A stretch of 41,237 bases of DNA from an uncultured Lachnospiraceae bacterium (GTDB lineage Bacteria; Bacillota; Clostridia; Lachnospirales; Lachnospiraceae), in assembly GCA_949155905.1 (NCBI GenBank), contig CASCWU010000022.1, positions 1 through 41,237 of the forward strand, read 5' to 3'. The notes beneath the pieces were generated by a model. That model worked only from the letters and a program-made list of their open reading frames with translations, was not told the origin of the DNA and searched no databases. Both the position numbers and the translations under genes were made by a program. Positions 1-8,600 of this stretch are shown here, piece after piece. The number at the start of each line of letters is the position of its first letter. Positions within the stretch are counted from its first letter, which is position 1.

Positions 1-81
1 GATGCACTGACCGGAGGATTTAATCTGCAGATTGCCTGGTCTACAGGTTGGGCCGCCGGGCTCGCTTGTTATCAGGAATAG
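1..81 (+). CDS. C-terminal end of a BaiN/HI0933-family flavoprotein (partial)
   Basis: The window opens inside a reading frame that runs from base 1 to a TAG at 79-81. The 26 visible residues contain DALTGGFNLQIAWSTG followed by WAAGLA. This matches the conserved C-terminal glycine-rich FAD-contacting segment of the HI0933/BaiN (aminoacetone oxidase-like) NAD(P)/FAD-dependent oxidoreductases, whose members usually end in GG-N-Q-AW-S-G. The rest of the gene lies outside the window, so substrate and start cannot be judged. In Clostridia this family is often found just before cmk and ispH, which fits what follows here. The family call rests only on this short tail. Confidence 0.72.
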   Translation, partial: DALTGGFNLQIAWSTGWAAGLACYQE

Positions 82-110
82 AAGAATCAAAAAAATAGCT
101 AAAATTTTAT

Positions 111-139
111 TTGTCATTTTGTGAAAGTTTTGGTATACT
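111..139 (+). promoter_or_regulatory. Sigma-A promoter for ridA
   Basis: TTGTCA at 111-116 and TATACT at 134-139 are separated by exactly 17 bases, with an extended TGG directly before the -10. The promoter lies in the gap after the flavoprotein stop and about 30 bases before the ridA start, so ridA can be transcribed separately from the upstream gene. Confidence 0.75.
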
Positions 140-170
140 AAAGCCTACACTATAAAATGGAGGATTTTTT

Positions 171-551
171 ATGATGAACAAGATTAGCACAGAAAAAGCG
201 CCTGCTGCTATCGGGCCGTATTCCCAGGGAATGGTACATGCTGGCCTGGTTTTTACGAGTGGCCAGATTCCGGTTGATCCGGCGACAGGAGAGATAGCAG
301 GAAGTGAAATCGAGACACAGGCAGAGCAGTCCTGCAAAAATGTCGGAGCAGTCCTAGAGGCAGGCGGCGCTTCCTATGAGCAGGTGATTAAGACGACCTG
401 TTTCCTTGCAGATATGGGAGATTTTCCAAAATTTAATGCCGTATATGAAAAGTATTTTACCAGTCTTCCGGCTCGATCCTGTGTAGCGGTAAAGACACTG
501 CCAAAGGGTGTTCTCTGCGAAATAGAGGCAATCGCTTATCAGGCAGGCTAA
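171..551 (+). CDS. ridA: RidA family enamine/imine deaminase
   Basis: The protein has 126 residues, the normal size for the YjgF/YER057c/UK114 (RidA) family. Members hydrolyse reactive 2-aminoacrylate and related enamines released by PLP enzymes such as threonine dehydratase. Visible family marks are the N-terminal APAAIGPYSQG block, the SGQIPVDPATGE block, and the C-terminal PARSCVAV and EIEAIA blocks. Arg102 and the Glu117/Glu119 pair sit where the carboxylate-binding Arg and catalytic Glu lie in active members. GGAGG at 159-163 is 7 bases before ATG 171; a second ATG at 174 is nearly as good. A PLP threonine dehydratase (10402-11619) in the same window is a plausible source of its substrate, though the genes are not linked in one operon. 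Confidence 0.93.
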   Translation: MMNKISTEKAPAAIGPYSQGMVHAGLVFTSGQIPVDPATGEIAGSEIETQAEQSCKNVGAVLEAGGASYEQVIKTTCFLADMGDFPKFNAVYEKYFTSLPARSCVAVKTLPKGVLCEIEAIAYQAG

Positions 552-646
552 GAGAAGCGCTCCTTTCATAGCCGCTTCCGTTTGTCAGACGGCAGGAAAG
601 GGATAGGAGCGGTTTCGGCAAAAACAAGTCATAAAGGGGAGTAGCG

Positions 647-1312
647 ATGAATCGGAATATTGCGATTGACGGGCCTGCCGGGGCGGGAAAAAGCACGATT
701 GCCAGACGGGTAGCAGAACGGCTTGGCTTTGTCTATGTAGATACCGGAGCGATGTACCGGGCGATTGGGATTTATATGCTGGATCACGGCGTTGGGAAAG
801 AGGATAAGGAGGCCGTAGGGCAGGCTTTGGAGGAGATATCCATAGAGCTGCGCTATGTAGACGGACAGCAGCAGGTACTGCTAAACGGAGTACTGCTGGG
901 GGATCGTCTAAGGAGTGAGGAGGCCGGTATGGCAGCTTCGGATTTTGCACCGCTTCCTATGGTAAGGGAAAAGCTGTTAAAGCTGCAGCAGGATCTTGCC
1001 GCCAAAATGGATGTGGTGATGGACGGACGCGATATCGGAACAAAGGTATTGCCGGATGCGGCCTGTAAAATCTATTTGACAGCCAGCAGCAGAGAGCGGG
1101 CGCAAAGACGCTTTCTGGAGCTAAAGGAGAAGGGGCAGACAGCCGATTTGGATCAGATCGAGCAGGATATCAAGGCCAGAGATGAGCAGGATATGAACCG
1201 GGAGGTCTCTCCGCTGCGCCAGGCGGAGGATGCGGTACTGGTGGATACCTCAAGGATGGGAATTGAAGAAGTGACAGAACGGATTTTGGAGATAGCTGCC
1301 AATGGAAGTTAA
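647..1312 (+). CDS. cmk: Cytidylate kinase
   Basis: The 221-residue protein phosphorylates CMP and dCMP to their diphosphates using ATP, in pyrimidine salvage and nucleotide supply. The P-loop GPAGAGKST is at residues 9-17, followed by the CMP-binding region VDTGAMYRAI. MDGRDIGTKVLPDA and the Arg-rich LID segment SSRERAQRRF are also present, all diagnostic of bacterial Cmk. Length is typical. AAAGGGGAG at 634-642 lies just before ATG 647. The last 11 bases overlap the start of ispH-rpsA, so the two are translationally coupled. The 95-base gap after ridA holds a partial inverted repeat (CGCTCCT 558-564 with AGGAGCG 605-611) but no clear terminator. Confidence 0.96.
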   Translation: MNRNIAIDGPAGAGKSTIARRVAERLGFVYVDTGAMYRAIGIYMLDHGVGKEDKEAVGQALEEISIELRYVDGQQQVLLNGVLLGDRLRSEEAGMAASDFAPLPMVREKLLKLQQDLAAKMDVVMDGRDIGTKVLPDAACKIYLTASSRERAQRRFLELKEKGQTADLDQIEQDIKARDEQDMNREVSPLRQAEDAVLVDTSRMGIEEVTERILEIAANGS

Positions 1313-3278
1313 GCTAGCCAAAACAGCAGGCTTTTGTTTTGGCGTGAAACAGGCCATAGATCTGGTGTATCGTCAGATAGAAGAAACAGGCGGCCAGCCG
1401 ATATACACCTATGGAGAAATCATTCACAATGAATCCGTGATAGCCGAATTGAAAAAAAAGGGCGTCCGGGTCGTGGAGGATTTAGAGGAGCTAAACGACT
1501 TGCCGAAGGGCGTTCTGATCCTAAGAGCGCATGGTGTATCCAAAGCCGTTTATGAAAGGCTGGAGGAAATGGGAATTTCCTATCGCGATGCGACCTGTCC
1601 GTTGGTCAAAAAAATTCACCGGCTGGTAGAGGAGTATTCCGCCGATCCGGCAAATCAAATCGTGATTTTAGGAGATCCGAGCCATCCGGAGGTACAAGGC
1701 ATTTGCGGCTGGTGTAAAAGCGAGCCTGTGATGTTAAAAGAACCGGAGGAAGCCAGACAATATGAGGAAAATTCCGGGAAAAAACATATTATCGTATCGC
1801 AAACGACATTAAATTATAAGAAAATGCAAGATATGGTTGAAATTCTGAAAAAAAAGCGGTATGATAGAATTGTTAAAAATACGATTTGCAGTGCTACGGA
1901 ACAAAGGCAGGCGGAAGCTGCCAGGCTTGCCGGGGAAGTAGAGGCAATGATTGTGATTGGAGGCAAGGCCAGCTCCAATACACAAAAATTATACGAAATT
2001 TGTATAAAAAAGTGTGTAGATACTTACTATATACAGACACTTGATGACTTGGATTTGACCAGGTTCAAATCCTTCCGTTGCGTAGGTATTACCGCAGGGG
2101 CTTCCACCCCAAACAATATTATTGAGGAGGTTCATTCCACTATGTCAGAGATGAGTTTTGAAGAATTACTAGAGGAGACGCTGGTGACAATACACAACGG
2201 AGATGTCGTTGAAGGTACTGTTATTGGCGTAAAGGAGGACGAGATCATCCTAAACATCGGTTATAAGGCAGATGGGATTATCACAAAGAGTGAATATTCC
2301 AATAACCCAGTTGATCTCACGACGGTTGTGCAGGTTGGCGATACGATGGAGGCAAAGGTCTTAAAGGTAAACGACGGAGAAGGGCAGGTTCTCCTCACTT
2401 ACAAGAGGCTGGCTGCCGAAAAGGGAAACAAGAGACTGGAAGAGGCTTACAACAGCAAAGAGGTTCTGACCGCAAAGGTAGCACAGGTATTAAACGGCGG
2501 TTTGAGTGTGGTGATCGACGAGGCCAGAGTCTTTATCCCGGCCAGCTTGGTTTCCGATGTCTATGAAAAGAATCTGGAAAAATATAAGGATCAGGAGATT
2601 GAGTTTGTCGTCAGCGAGTTTAACCCTAAGAGAAGACGGATCATCGGAGATCGGAAGCAGCTAATGGTAGCGAAGAAGGCAGAGATGCAAAAGGCCTTGT
2701 TTGCCCGGATCAGCGTAGGGATGACAATAGAGGGTACCGTAAAGAACGTAACAGACTTCGGCGCTTTTATCGACCTTGGCGGAGCAGATGGCTTGCTGCA
2801 TATTTCTGAGATGTCCTGGGGACATGTAGAGAATCCGAAAAAGGTATTTAAGGTAGGCGATCTGGTTCGGGCGTTTATCAAGGATATCAATGGAGAAAAG
2901 ATTGCATTGAGCTTAAAGTTCCCAGAGTTAAATCCATGGACGGATGCCGCTAAGAAATATGCTATCGGCACTGAGGTGACAGGACGGGTAGCAAGGATGA
3001 CGGATTTCGGTGCTTTCGTAGAGCTGGAACCGGGAGTAGATGCGCTGCTGCATGTTTCCCAAATTGCGAAGGAGCATGTGGAGAAGCCAAGCGACGTATT
3101 AAAGACCGGGCAGCAGGTGACAGCAAAAATCGTAGATTTTAACGAGGATGCCAAAAAGATCAGCTTGAGCATTAAGGCGCTGCTTTTAGACGCTCCGGCA
3201 GAACCGGACGAGGAGGACGAAGACGATTATGACGAGGAAGAGGCTGTTTCTGAAGATACGGCTGACGAGGAGGAATAA
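1302..3278 (+). CDS. ispH: IspH (HMBPP reductase) fused to a four-S1-domain protein
   Basis: This 658-residue fusion is typical of Clostridia. Residues 1-280 form IspH (LytB), the [4Fe-4S] enzyme that makes IPP and DMAPP in the last step of the MEP isoprenoid pathway. The cluster cysteines are Cys12, Cys99 and Cys196; Glu130 is the proton-donor equivalent, and Thr168-169, Ser224-Asn226 and Ser268 line the substrate pocket. Residues about 281-640 hold four S1 RNA-binding repeats; the third and fourth carry the classic VTDFGAF/MTDFGAF strands and LLHISE/LLHVSQ. An acidic tail of about 30 residues ends the protein. The S1 part resembles ribosomal protein S1 (RpsA). ATG 1302 lies inside cmk with GGAG 10 bases upstream. 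A strong terminator follows at 3341. Confidence 0.96.
   Translation: MEVKLAKTAGFCFGVKQAIDLVYRQIEETGGQPIYTYGEIIHNESVIAELKKKGVRVVEDLEELNDLPKGVLILRAHGVSKAVYERLEEMGISYRDATCPLVKKIHRLVEEYSADPANQIVILGDPSHPEVQGICGWCKSEPVMLKEPEEARQYEENSGKKHIIVSQTTLNYKKMQDMVEILKKKRYDRIVKNTICSATEQRQAEAARLAGEVEAMIVIGGKASSNTQKLYEICIKKCVDTYYIQTLDDLDLTRFKSFRCVGITAGASTPNNIIEEVHSTMSEMSFEELLEETLVTIHNGDVVEGTVIGVKEDEIILNIGYKADGIITKSEYSNNPVDLTTVVQVGDTMEAKVLKVNDGEGQVLLTYKRLAAEKGNKRLEEAYNSKEVLTAKVAQVLNGGLSVVIDEARVFIPASLVSDVYEKNLEKYKDQEIEFVVSEFNPKRRRIIGDRKQLMVAKKAEMQKALFARISVGMTIEGTVKNVTDFGAFIDLGGADGLLHISEMSWGHVENPKKVFKVGDLVRAFIKDINGEKIALSLKFPELNPWTDAAKKYAIGTEVTGRVARMTDFGAFVELEPGVDALLHVSQIAKEHVEKPSDVLKTGQQVTAKIVDFNEDAKKISLSIKALLLDAPAEPDEEDEDDYDEEEAVSEDTADEEE
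2124..2144 (+). promoter_or_regulatory. Internal ribosome binding site and start codon at the IspH/S1 junction
   Basis: GAGGAGG at 2124-2130 is followed 11 bases later by ATG 2142-2144, which is in frame and encodes Met281, the first residue of the S1 part. Translation from here would give a free 378-residue S1 protein ending at 3278. The purine run also encodes the ordinary IspH residues IEEV, so it may be a coincidence of codons. Confidence 0.4.
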
Positions 3279-3340
3279 ACGTCTGACGGTAAACCACCGT
3301 ATTTGCTCTGCAAAAGCGTTCTGGCGTATAAAGATAGAAA

Positions 3341-3370
3341 AGAACCCTGATTTCAGGGTTCTTTTGTTTT
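3341..3370 (+). terminator. Rho-independent terminator after ispH-rpsA
   Basis: A perfect inverted repeat, AGAACCCTGA at 3341-3350 and TCAGGGTTCT at 3353-3362, is followed by a T-rich run TTTGTTTT. It ends the cmk-ispH unit and separates it from the plsX promoter. Confidence 0.92.
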
Positions 3371-3384
3371 GATTTATTTTTTAG

Positions 3385-3413
3385 TTGATTTCTAGGATAA
3401 TATCTAGTATATT
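3385..3413 (+). promoter_or_regulatory. Sigma-A promoter for the plsX operon
   Basis: TTGATT at 3385-3390 and TATATT at 3408-3413 are 17 bases apart. The roughly 105-base leader that follows contains AACAGCGGG twice (about 3427 and 3487) and a GCTGTT that could pair with either copy. No match to the FapR operator consensus was seen. Confidence 0.6.
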
Positions 3414-3524
3414 GATTAGTAGCAGGAAAACAGCGGGAGCCTGTCGGGTATCCGGCTGTTTGCAGAATCGCCTGACAGTTCCGTGAGAACAGCGGGCGGT
3501 TTTGGAGGAAAGGGGGGAACAAAA

Positions 3525-4535
3525 ATGCAGGAGTTCGTCCGGGTAGCCGTAGATGCTATGGGCGGTGATTACGCCCCCACGGAGGTCGTAAAGGGCGCCG
3601 TAGAGGCAGTAAATGAGCGAACCGAGATAAAAATTCTCCTGGTGGGCAGAGAGAATATTCTGAATCAGGAATTGGCCGCATATACCTATGACAAGGAGCG
3701 CATCGAGGTGATTCATGCAGAAGATGTGATTACCAATGAGGAAGCCCCTGTGATGGCTGTCCGCAGAAAGAAGACTTCTTCGATTGTGGTAGCGATGAAT
3801 CTGGTAAAAAACGGAGAGGCCGATGCGTTTGTCTCTGCCGGAAGCACAGGAGCCGTCCTGGTAGGAGGCCAGTTCATCGTCGGCAGGATCAAGGGGGTGG
3901 AGCGTCCTCCATTAGCACCGTTGATTCCGACGGCAAAGGGTGTTTCGCTTTTGATTGACTGCGGCGCCAATGTAGATGCACGCCCTTCCCATCTGGTACA
4001 GTTTGCCAGAATGGGCTCTTTATATATGGAGCATGTCGTAGGAGTGAAGAATCCTAAGGTAGCGATTGTGAACATCGGAGCAGAGGAAGAAAAGGGCAAC
4101 CTGCTGGTAAAGGAAACGTATCCGCTGTTAAAAAACTGCAGCGATATCAACTTTACCGGAAGTATAGAGGCCCGAGATATTCCGGCCGGAGCAGCCGACG
4201 TCGTGGTCTGCGAGGCGTTTGTCGGAAATGTGATTTTAAAGCTGTATGAGGGCTTGGCGGGTACGCTGATTGAACAGATCAAGGCAGGGATGATGACGAG
4301 CCTGAGGAGTAAAATCGGAGCCCTGTTAGTCAAGCCGGCCTTAAAAAAGACATTAAAAAGCTTCGATGCCAGCCGTTATGGGGGCGCGCCGATGCTGGGC
4401 TTAAACGGTCTGGTAGTAAAGACGCATGGAAATTCCAAAAGTCTGGAGATAAAAAACTCTGTGATTCAATGTATTGCGTTTTGCAAGCAGGGTATCAATG
4501 AAAAAATCAAAGAAAACATTGCGAAAAACGAGTAA
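3525..4535 (+). CDS. plsX: Phosphate acyltransferase PlsX
   Basis: PlsX converts acyl-ACP and phosphate to acyl-phosphate, the donor for PlsY in phosphatidic acid synthesis; it is a peripheral membrane protein. VAVDAMGGDYAP at the start, the central SAGSTGAVL, LLIDCGANVDARP and CEAFVGNVILKLYEG are characteristic of the family. From ATG 3525 the protein has 336 residues, the usual length; AGGGGGG at 3511-3517 is 7 bases upstream. A GTG at 3483 would add 14 residues (MRTAGGFGGKGGTK) without homology value, so 3525 is preferred. acpP follows 6 to 15 bases after the stop. The usual upstream rpmF and DUF177 genes are missing; the gene instead follows cmk-ispH. Confidence 0.96.
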   Translation: MQEFVRVAVDAMGGDYAPTEVVKGAVEAVNERTEIKILLVGRENILNQELAAYTYDKERIEVIHAEDVITNEEAPVMAVRRKKTSSIVVAMNLVKNGEADAFVSAGSTGAVLVGGQFIVGRIKGVERPPLAPLIPTAKGVSLLIDCGANVDARPSHLVQFARMGSLYMEHVVGVKNPKVAIVNIGAEEEKGNLLVKETYPLLKNCSDINFTGSIEARDIPAGAADVVVCEAFVGNVILKLYEGLAGTLIEQIKAGMMTSLRSKIGALLVKPALKKTLKSFDASRYGGAPMLGLNGLVVKTHGNSKSLEIKNSVIQCIAFCKQGINEKIKENIAKNE

Positions 4536-4550
4536 GGAAGGATGAACAAA

Positions 4551-4784
4551 ATGGAATTTGAAAAAATTCAGAAAATTATCAGTGAAGTATTGAACGTAGA
4601 AGAGGACGAAATCTCTATGGAAACGACATTTGTTGACGATCTGGGCGCCGATTCTCTGGATATTTTCCAGATCATTATGGGGATTGAGGAGGAGTTCGAT
4701 ATCGAGATTGATAACGATACCGCAGAGAATATTACGACGGTTGGCGATGCAGTAGAAAAGATCAAAAATGCACTGAACCAGTAA
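4551..4784 (+). CDS. acpP: Acyl carrier protein
   Basis: This is a small acidic carrier protein of 77 residues from ATG 4551. The phosphopantetheine attachment site is Ser35 in GADSLD, and the helix after it reads [16 protein letters not shown]. It shuttles acyl chains for fatty acid synthesis and is the substrate carrier of PlsX just upstream. ATG 4542 is also in frame (adding MNK), but AAGGAAGG at 4534-4541 touches it directly, while it is 9 bases from ATG 4551. The second start therefore fits better and gives the usual MEFEKI beginning. Confidence 0.95.
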   Translation: MEFEKIQKIISEVLNVEEDEISMETTFVDDLGADSLDIFQIIMGIEEEFDIEIDNDTAENITTVGDAVEKIKNALNQ

Positions 4785-4807
4785 CCGTTTGCAGAGGCTT
4801 TAAGAGA

Positions 4808-4849
4808 GACGCAGGCACGGCAGAGAGTACATAGAGCCGTTTCTGCGTC
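4808..4849 (+). other. Imperfect RNA hairpin in the acpP-rnc gap
   Basis: GACGCAG (4808-4814) pairs with CTGCGTC (4843-4849), and inside it ACGGC (4817-4821) pairs with GCCGT (4836-4840). The two stems are separated by a 2x2 internal loop and capped by a 14-base loop. No T-run follows, so this is not a terminator. It lies 39 bases before the RNase III start and could be a processing site. Confidence 0.5.
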
Positions 4850-4888
4850 CCGCTTCTGTCAGGCGGTGGGCAGAAAGGAGAAAATAAC

Positions 4889-5617
4889 ATGGATGAGGAA
4901 AAGCTGATCTCCTTCGAGGGACGGGCAGGGTATTGCTTTCACGACCGAAGACTATTGTTAAATGCCCTGACGCACAGCTCCTATGCCAATGAACGGCATC
5001 TGCACAAAAACAGCTGCAATGAGCGTTTGGAATTTTTAGGGGATGCCGTACTTGAGCTGACGACAAGCGAATTTTTATTTTTAAAGCATACGAACATGCA
5101 GGAAGGGGAAATGACAAAGCTGCGGGCAAGCCTCGTCTGCGAACAGACGTTGGCCTGGTGTGCCAGAGAGCTGGCGATAGGTGATTATGTCCGGATGGGC
5201 CGGGGAGAGGAAGCAACCGGAGGAAGAGAGCGGAATTCGATTCTTTCCGATACGTTGGAGGCAGTCATCGGAGCCATTTATTTGGATGGTGGTTTTGCTA
5301 ATGCAAAAGAGTTTATCCACAAGTTCATCCTGACGGATCTGGATCGAAAGCAGCTCTTTTATGATAGCAAGACTATCCTGCAGGAAATGATACAGGGGCA
5401 GTTCCAGAATCAGGAAACCATTCGTTATGAGCTGGTACAGGAAATGGGGCCGGATCATAACAAGCAGTTTGAAATCCGGGTGATTATCCGGGGGCATGAG
5501 TATGGGAGAGGAATCGGACATACGAAAAAGGCCGCAGAGCAGGAGGCTGCTTATCAGGCGATTTTAGAGCTGCAAAAACGAGCGGAGGAGACAGACGGCA
5601 AGGTTCTCCGGATCTAG
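4889..5617 (+). CDS. rnc: Ribonuclease III
   Basis: A 242-residue double-strand-specific endoribonuclease that processes rRNA precursors and structured mRNA. The RNase III signature NERLEFLGDAV spans residues 44-54; catalytic metal ligands Glu48, Asp52, Asp121 and Glu124 are all present. A double-stranded RNA-binding domain occupies about residues 160-232, ending with the HTKKAAEQEAAYQAIL helix. AAGGAG at 4875-4880 is 8 bases before ATG 4889. It sits between acpP and smc, the standard order in Firmicutes. The hairpin in its leader raises the possibility of autoregulation as in other bacteria. Confidence 0.97.
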   Translation: MDEEKLISFEGRAGYCFHDRRLLLNALTHSSYANERHLHKNSCNERLEFLGDAVLELTTSEFLFLKHTNMQEGEMTKLRASLVCEQTLAWCARELAIGDYVRMGRGEEATGGRERNSILSDTLEAVIGAIYLDGGFANAKEFIHKFILTDLDRKQLFYDSKTILQEMIQGQFQNQETIRYELVQEMGPDHNKQFEIRVIIRGHEYGRGIGHTKKAAEQEAAYQAILELQKRAEETDGKVLRI

Positions 5618-5641
5618 CAGGCCGACAGCCAGGAGAGAGAA

Positions 5642-8600
5642 ATGTATTTAAAAAGTATTGAAGTACACGGCTTTAAGTCCTTTGCGAATAAGCTGGTGTT
5701 AGAGTTCCATGACGGCATTACCGGAATTGTAGGCCCGAACGGGAGCGGCAAAAGTAATGTGGCAGACGCCGTGCGTTGGGTACTAGGAGAACAGAGTGCC
5801 AAGCAGCTTAGAGGAAGCAGGATGGAGGATGTGATTTTTTCCGGGACAGAGACCAGAAGGCCGTTAGGCTTTGCTTATGTGGCGATTACATTGGACAACA
5901 GCGATCATAAGCTGCCGATTTCCTATGAAGAGGTGACAGTAGCCAGGCGGGTGTATCGTTCTGGAGAGAGTGAGTATCTGATCAATAAAACTAGCTGCCG
6001 CCTGCGCGACGTTCAGGAGCTGTTTCTGGATACCGGTATCGGGAAGGAAGGCTATTCCATCATTGGACAAGGACAGATTGACAAGATTTTAAGTGGGAAG
6101 CCGGAGGATAGACGGGAGTTGTTTGACGAGGCAGCAGGGATTACCAAATTTAAAAAGCGAAAGGCGCTGGCGGAGAAAAATCTGGAGGCAGAGCGCTTAA
6201 ACCTGTCGCGAATTACCGATATTTTAGCGGAAATCGAAAAGCAGCTTGCTCCCTTGGAGCGCCAGGCTGCGGTGGCAAAGGAATACCTGCAGCTAAAGGA
6301 AGCATTAAAGGGCTATGAGATCGCTTCGTTTATCGAAGAGTATGAGCAATCGCAGACAGAGCGGAAGCAGACCGAGGAAAATCTGCAGACAGCTTCTGCT
6401 CAGATGGAGGAAACCACAAAGCATTACGAAGGAATCCGTACGGAATACGAACGCTTGGAGCAGGAATTGGAAAAAAAGAACCAGGAGTTAGAGGTCTGCG
6501 GCACCACAGCAGCAGATATCCGCATTCAAAAGGAGAAGCTGGAGGGCGGTATCGAGGTACTAAAGGAGCAGATTTTGGCTGCCAGACAGAGTGACGGACA
6601 TTACCGGGAACGGATGGAAACCGTCATGCGCCAGCTAACGGAACGAAATCAGGAGTATACAGGCCTGGTTCGTCAGGAGGAGGCCGTAGACGAGGCTCTA
6701 AAGGCCGCTGCCGCCAGCCAGGAGGAGGCGGTAAGCAGGGCAGGAGAGCTTCAGCGGCAGACACAGGAATTAGCCGAACAGACAGAGGCTGCCGGACAAC
6801 GCTTATATGAGTTTGTCACCAGAAATACAGAATCCAGGGCAGCGATAGAGAGCGAAGAGCGGGCTTTCGAGCAGGAGGGCATCAAGCGGACTGCCTTAAA
6901 CCAGCGTATCCTAAAAAACCGCAGCGAGGAAGCGATGTGGGAGGAGTCTAAAAAAGGCCATCAAGGCCAGGCAGAAGAAATCAGTCAGAAGGTAGCGAAG
7001 CTTTTCGCAGAGAGAAAAGAGGCAGAAGAGGAAGCAGGACGGCTGGCGGAGCAGAGCAGAGAGCTGGCTGCCGAAGCGGCACAGGCCAGACAGAGCTATA
7101 TGAAGGAGCAGTCCAGGCTGGATTCTCTGCGAAATCTGGCAGAGCGCTATGAGGGATACGGCACCAGTATCCGGCGGATTTTGGAGCAGAAGGAAAAAAA
7201 CTCCGGCATTATTGGAACCGTAGCCGATATGATTCAGGTAAAGAAGGATTATGAAACGGCAATCGAAACTGCACTTGGAGGAAGCATCCAAAATATTGTC
7301 ACGGACACCGAAGAAACGGCCAAGGAAGGGATTGCCTATTTAAAGAAAAACAAATATGGCCGGGCGACATTTTTGCCGCTGACGGCGATGAACGCGAGGA
7401 GGAACCAGAGCCGTCCTTTTTCCAGCCAGGAGGGGCTTTTGCAGGAACCGGGTGTTCTGGGGGCGGCTTCCGAGCTGGTGGAGGCCGAGGAGCGTTTTTC
7501 GGGGCTGGTGGCTCATCTGTTAGGAAGAACCTTGGTGGTAGATCAGATCGATCATGCGGTTGCTCTGGCAAAAAAGTACCATTATTCTCTGCGGATTGTG
7601 ACGCTAGAGGGAGAGCAGCTTAGCCCGGGCGGTTCTCTTTCCGGCGGCGCCTATCGGAATTCCAGCAATCTACTAGGAAGAAAACGGGAGCTTGAGGAAT
7701 TGCAGCTTCGGGTAGCTGTCTTAGAGCAAGCCTGTCAAAAGCTTCAGGAGCAAACGGAGGGCAGACAGGCGGAGCGGGAGGCAAAGGATCGGATTTTAGC
7801 ACAAATCCAAAAGGAGCTTCAGGCATTGCTTTTACAGCAAAATACGGTTCAGATGGAGCTGCGGCAGGATCAGGAGCATTTGGATAAAGTGCAGGCAGAT
7901 TATGCAGAAATCATGCTGGAGGGAAAGGTATTGGACAAACAGCTCCAGGAGCGGAAGGCAAAAATTCTGCAGATGCAAAGAGCTTTGGAACAGCAGCTTT
8001 CCGAGGAGGAGGCCTTACGGCAGGAGATCGAGGAAAGCCGTAATCGCAGCACGGCGCTTTCCGGGCAGAACCAGGAATGGAACGAAATGTTATCCGCTCT
8101 GCGCCTAGAGGCTGCTTCGCAGGAGCAAAGCCTGCGCTATATCGGGGAGAGCAAAAGCCGTCTGGAAGCCGAGATAGAGAAACTGAAAAAGGAACTGACC
8201 GAATTGGAGGAAAACCGCAGCAGCTCTGCCAGGGCGGTAGAGGAAAAGGAAGCGCAGATTACAGGGCAGCAGCAGCAGATCGCTAAGGCTGGAGAAGCGC
8301 TTAGAGAAACCGAACACCGCAAGGAGGAGCTGGCAGAAATCCGGCGGAGGATGAGCGAAAGCCACAGAGGATTCTTTGCCAAACGGGAGGAACTGTCTGG
8401 TCAGATTTCCGGTCTGGACAAAGAGATTTTCCGGCTCAATGCTAAAAAGGATAAATTGTCCGAGCAGCTAGATGGTCTCGTGCGATATATGCGGGAGGAA
8501 TATGGCCTGACCTATTCCGAGGCTAGGATGATGCTTCAGACAGAGGCGCCTTCTGAGGCGCTGACCGAGACGGCCAGAAAGCGTTTGATTGGAGAGGTAA

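Noticed and set aside
552..646. Possible terminator between ridA and cmk
   Set aside because: CGCTCCT and AGGAGCG can pair, but the arms are 40 bases apart with no T-run after them, so it is not convincing as a terminator.
2591..3172. A long minus-strand ORF within the S1 part of ispH-rpsA
   Set aside because: It is the mirror of the S1 repeats, a by-product of codon use; it has no start signals or family match.
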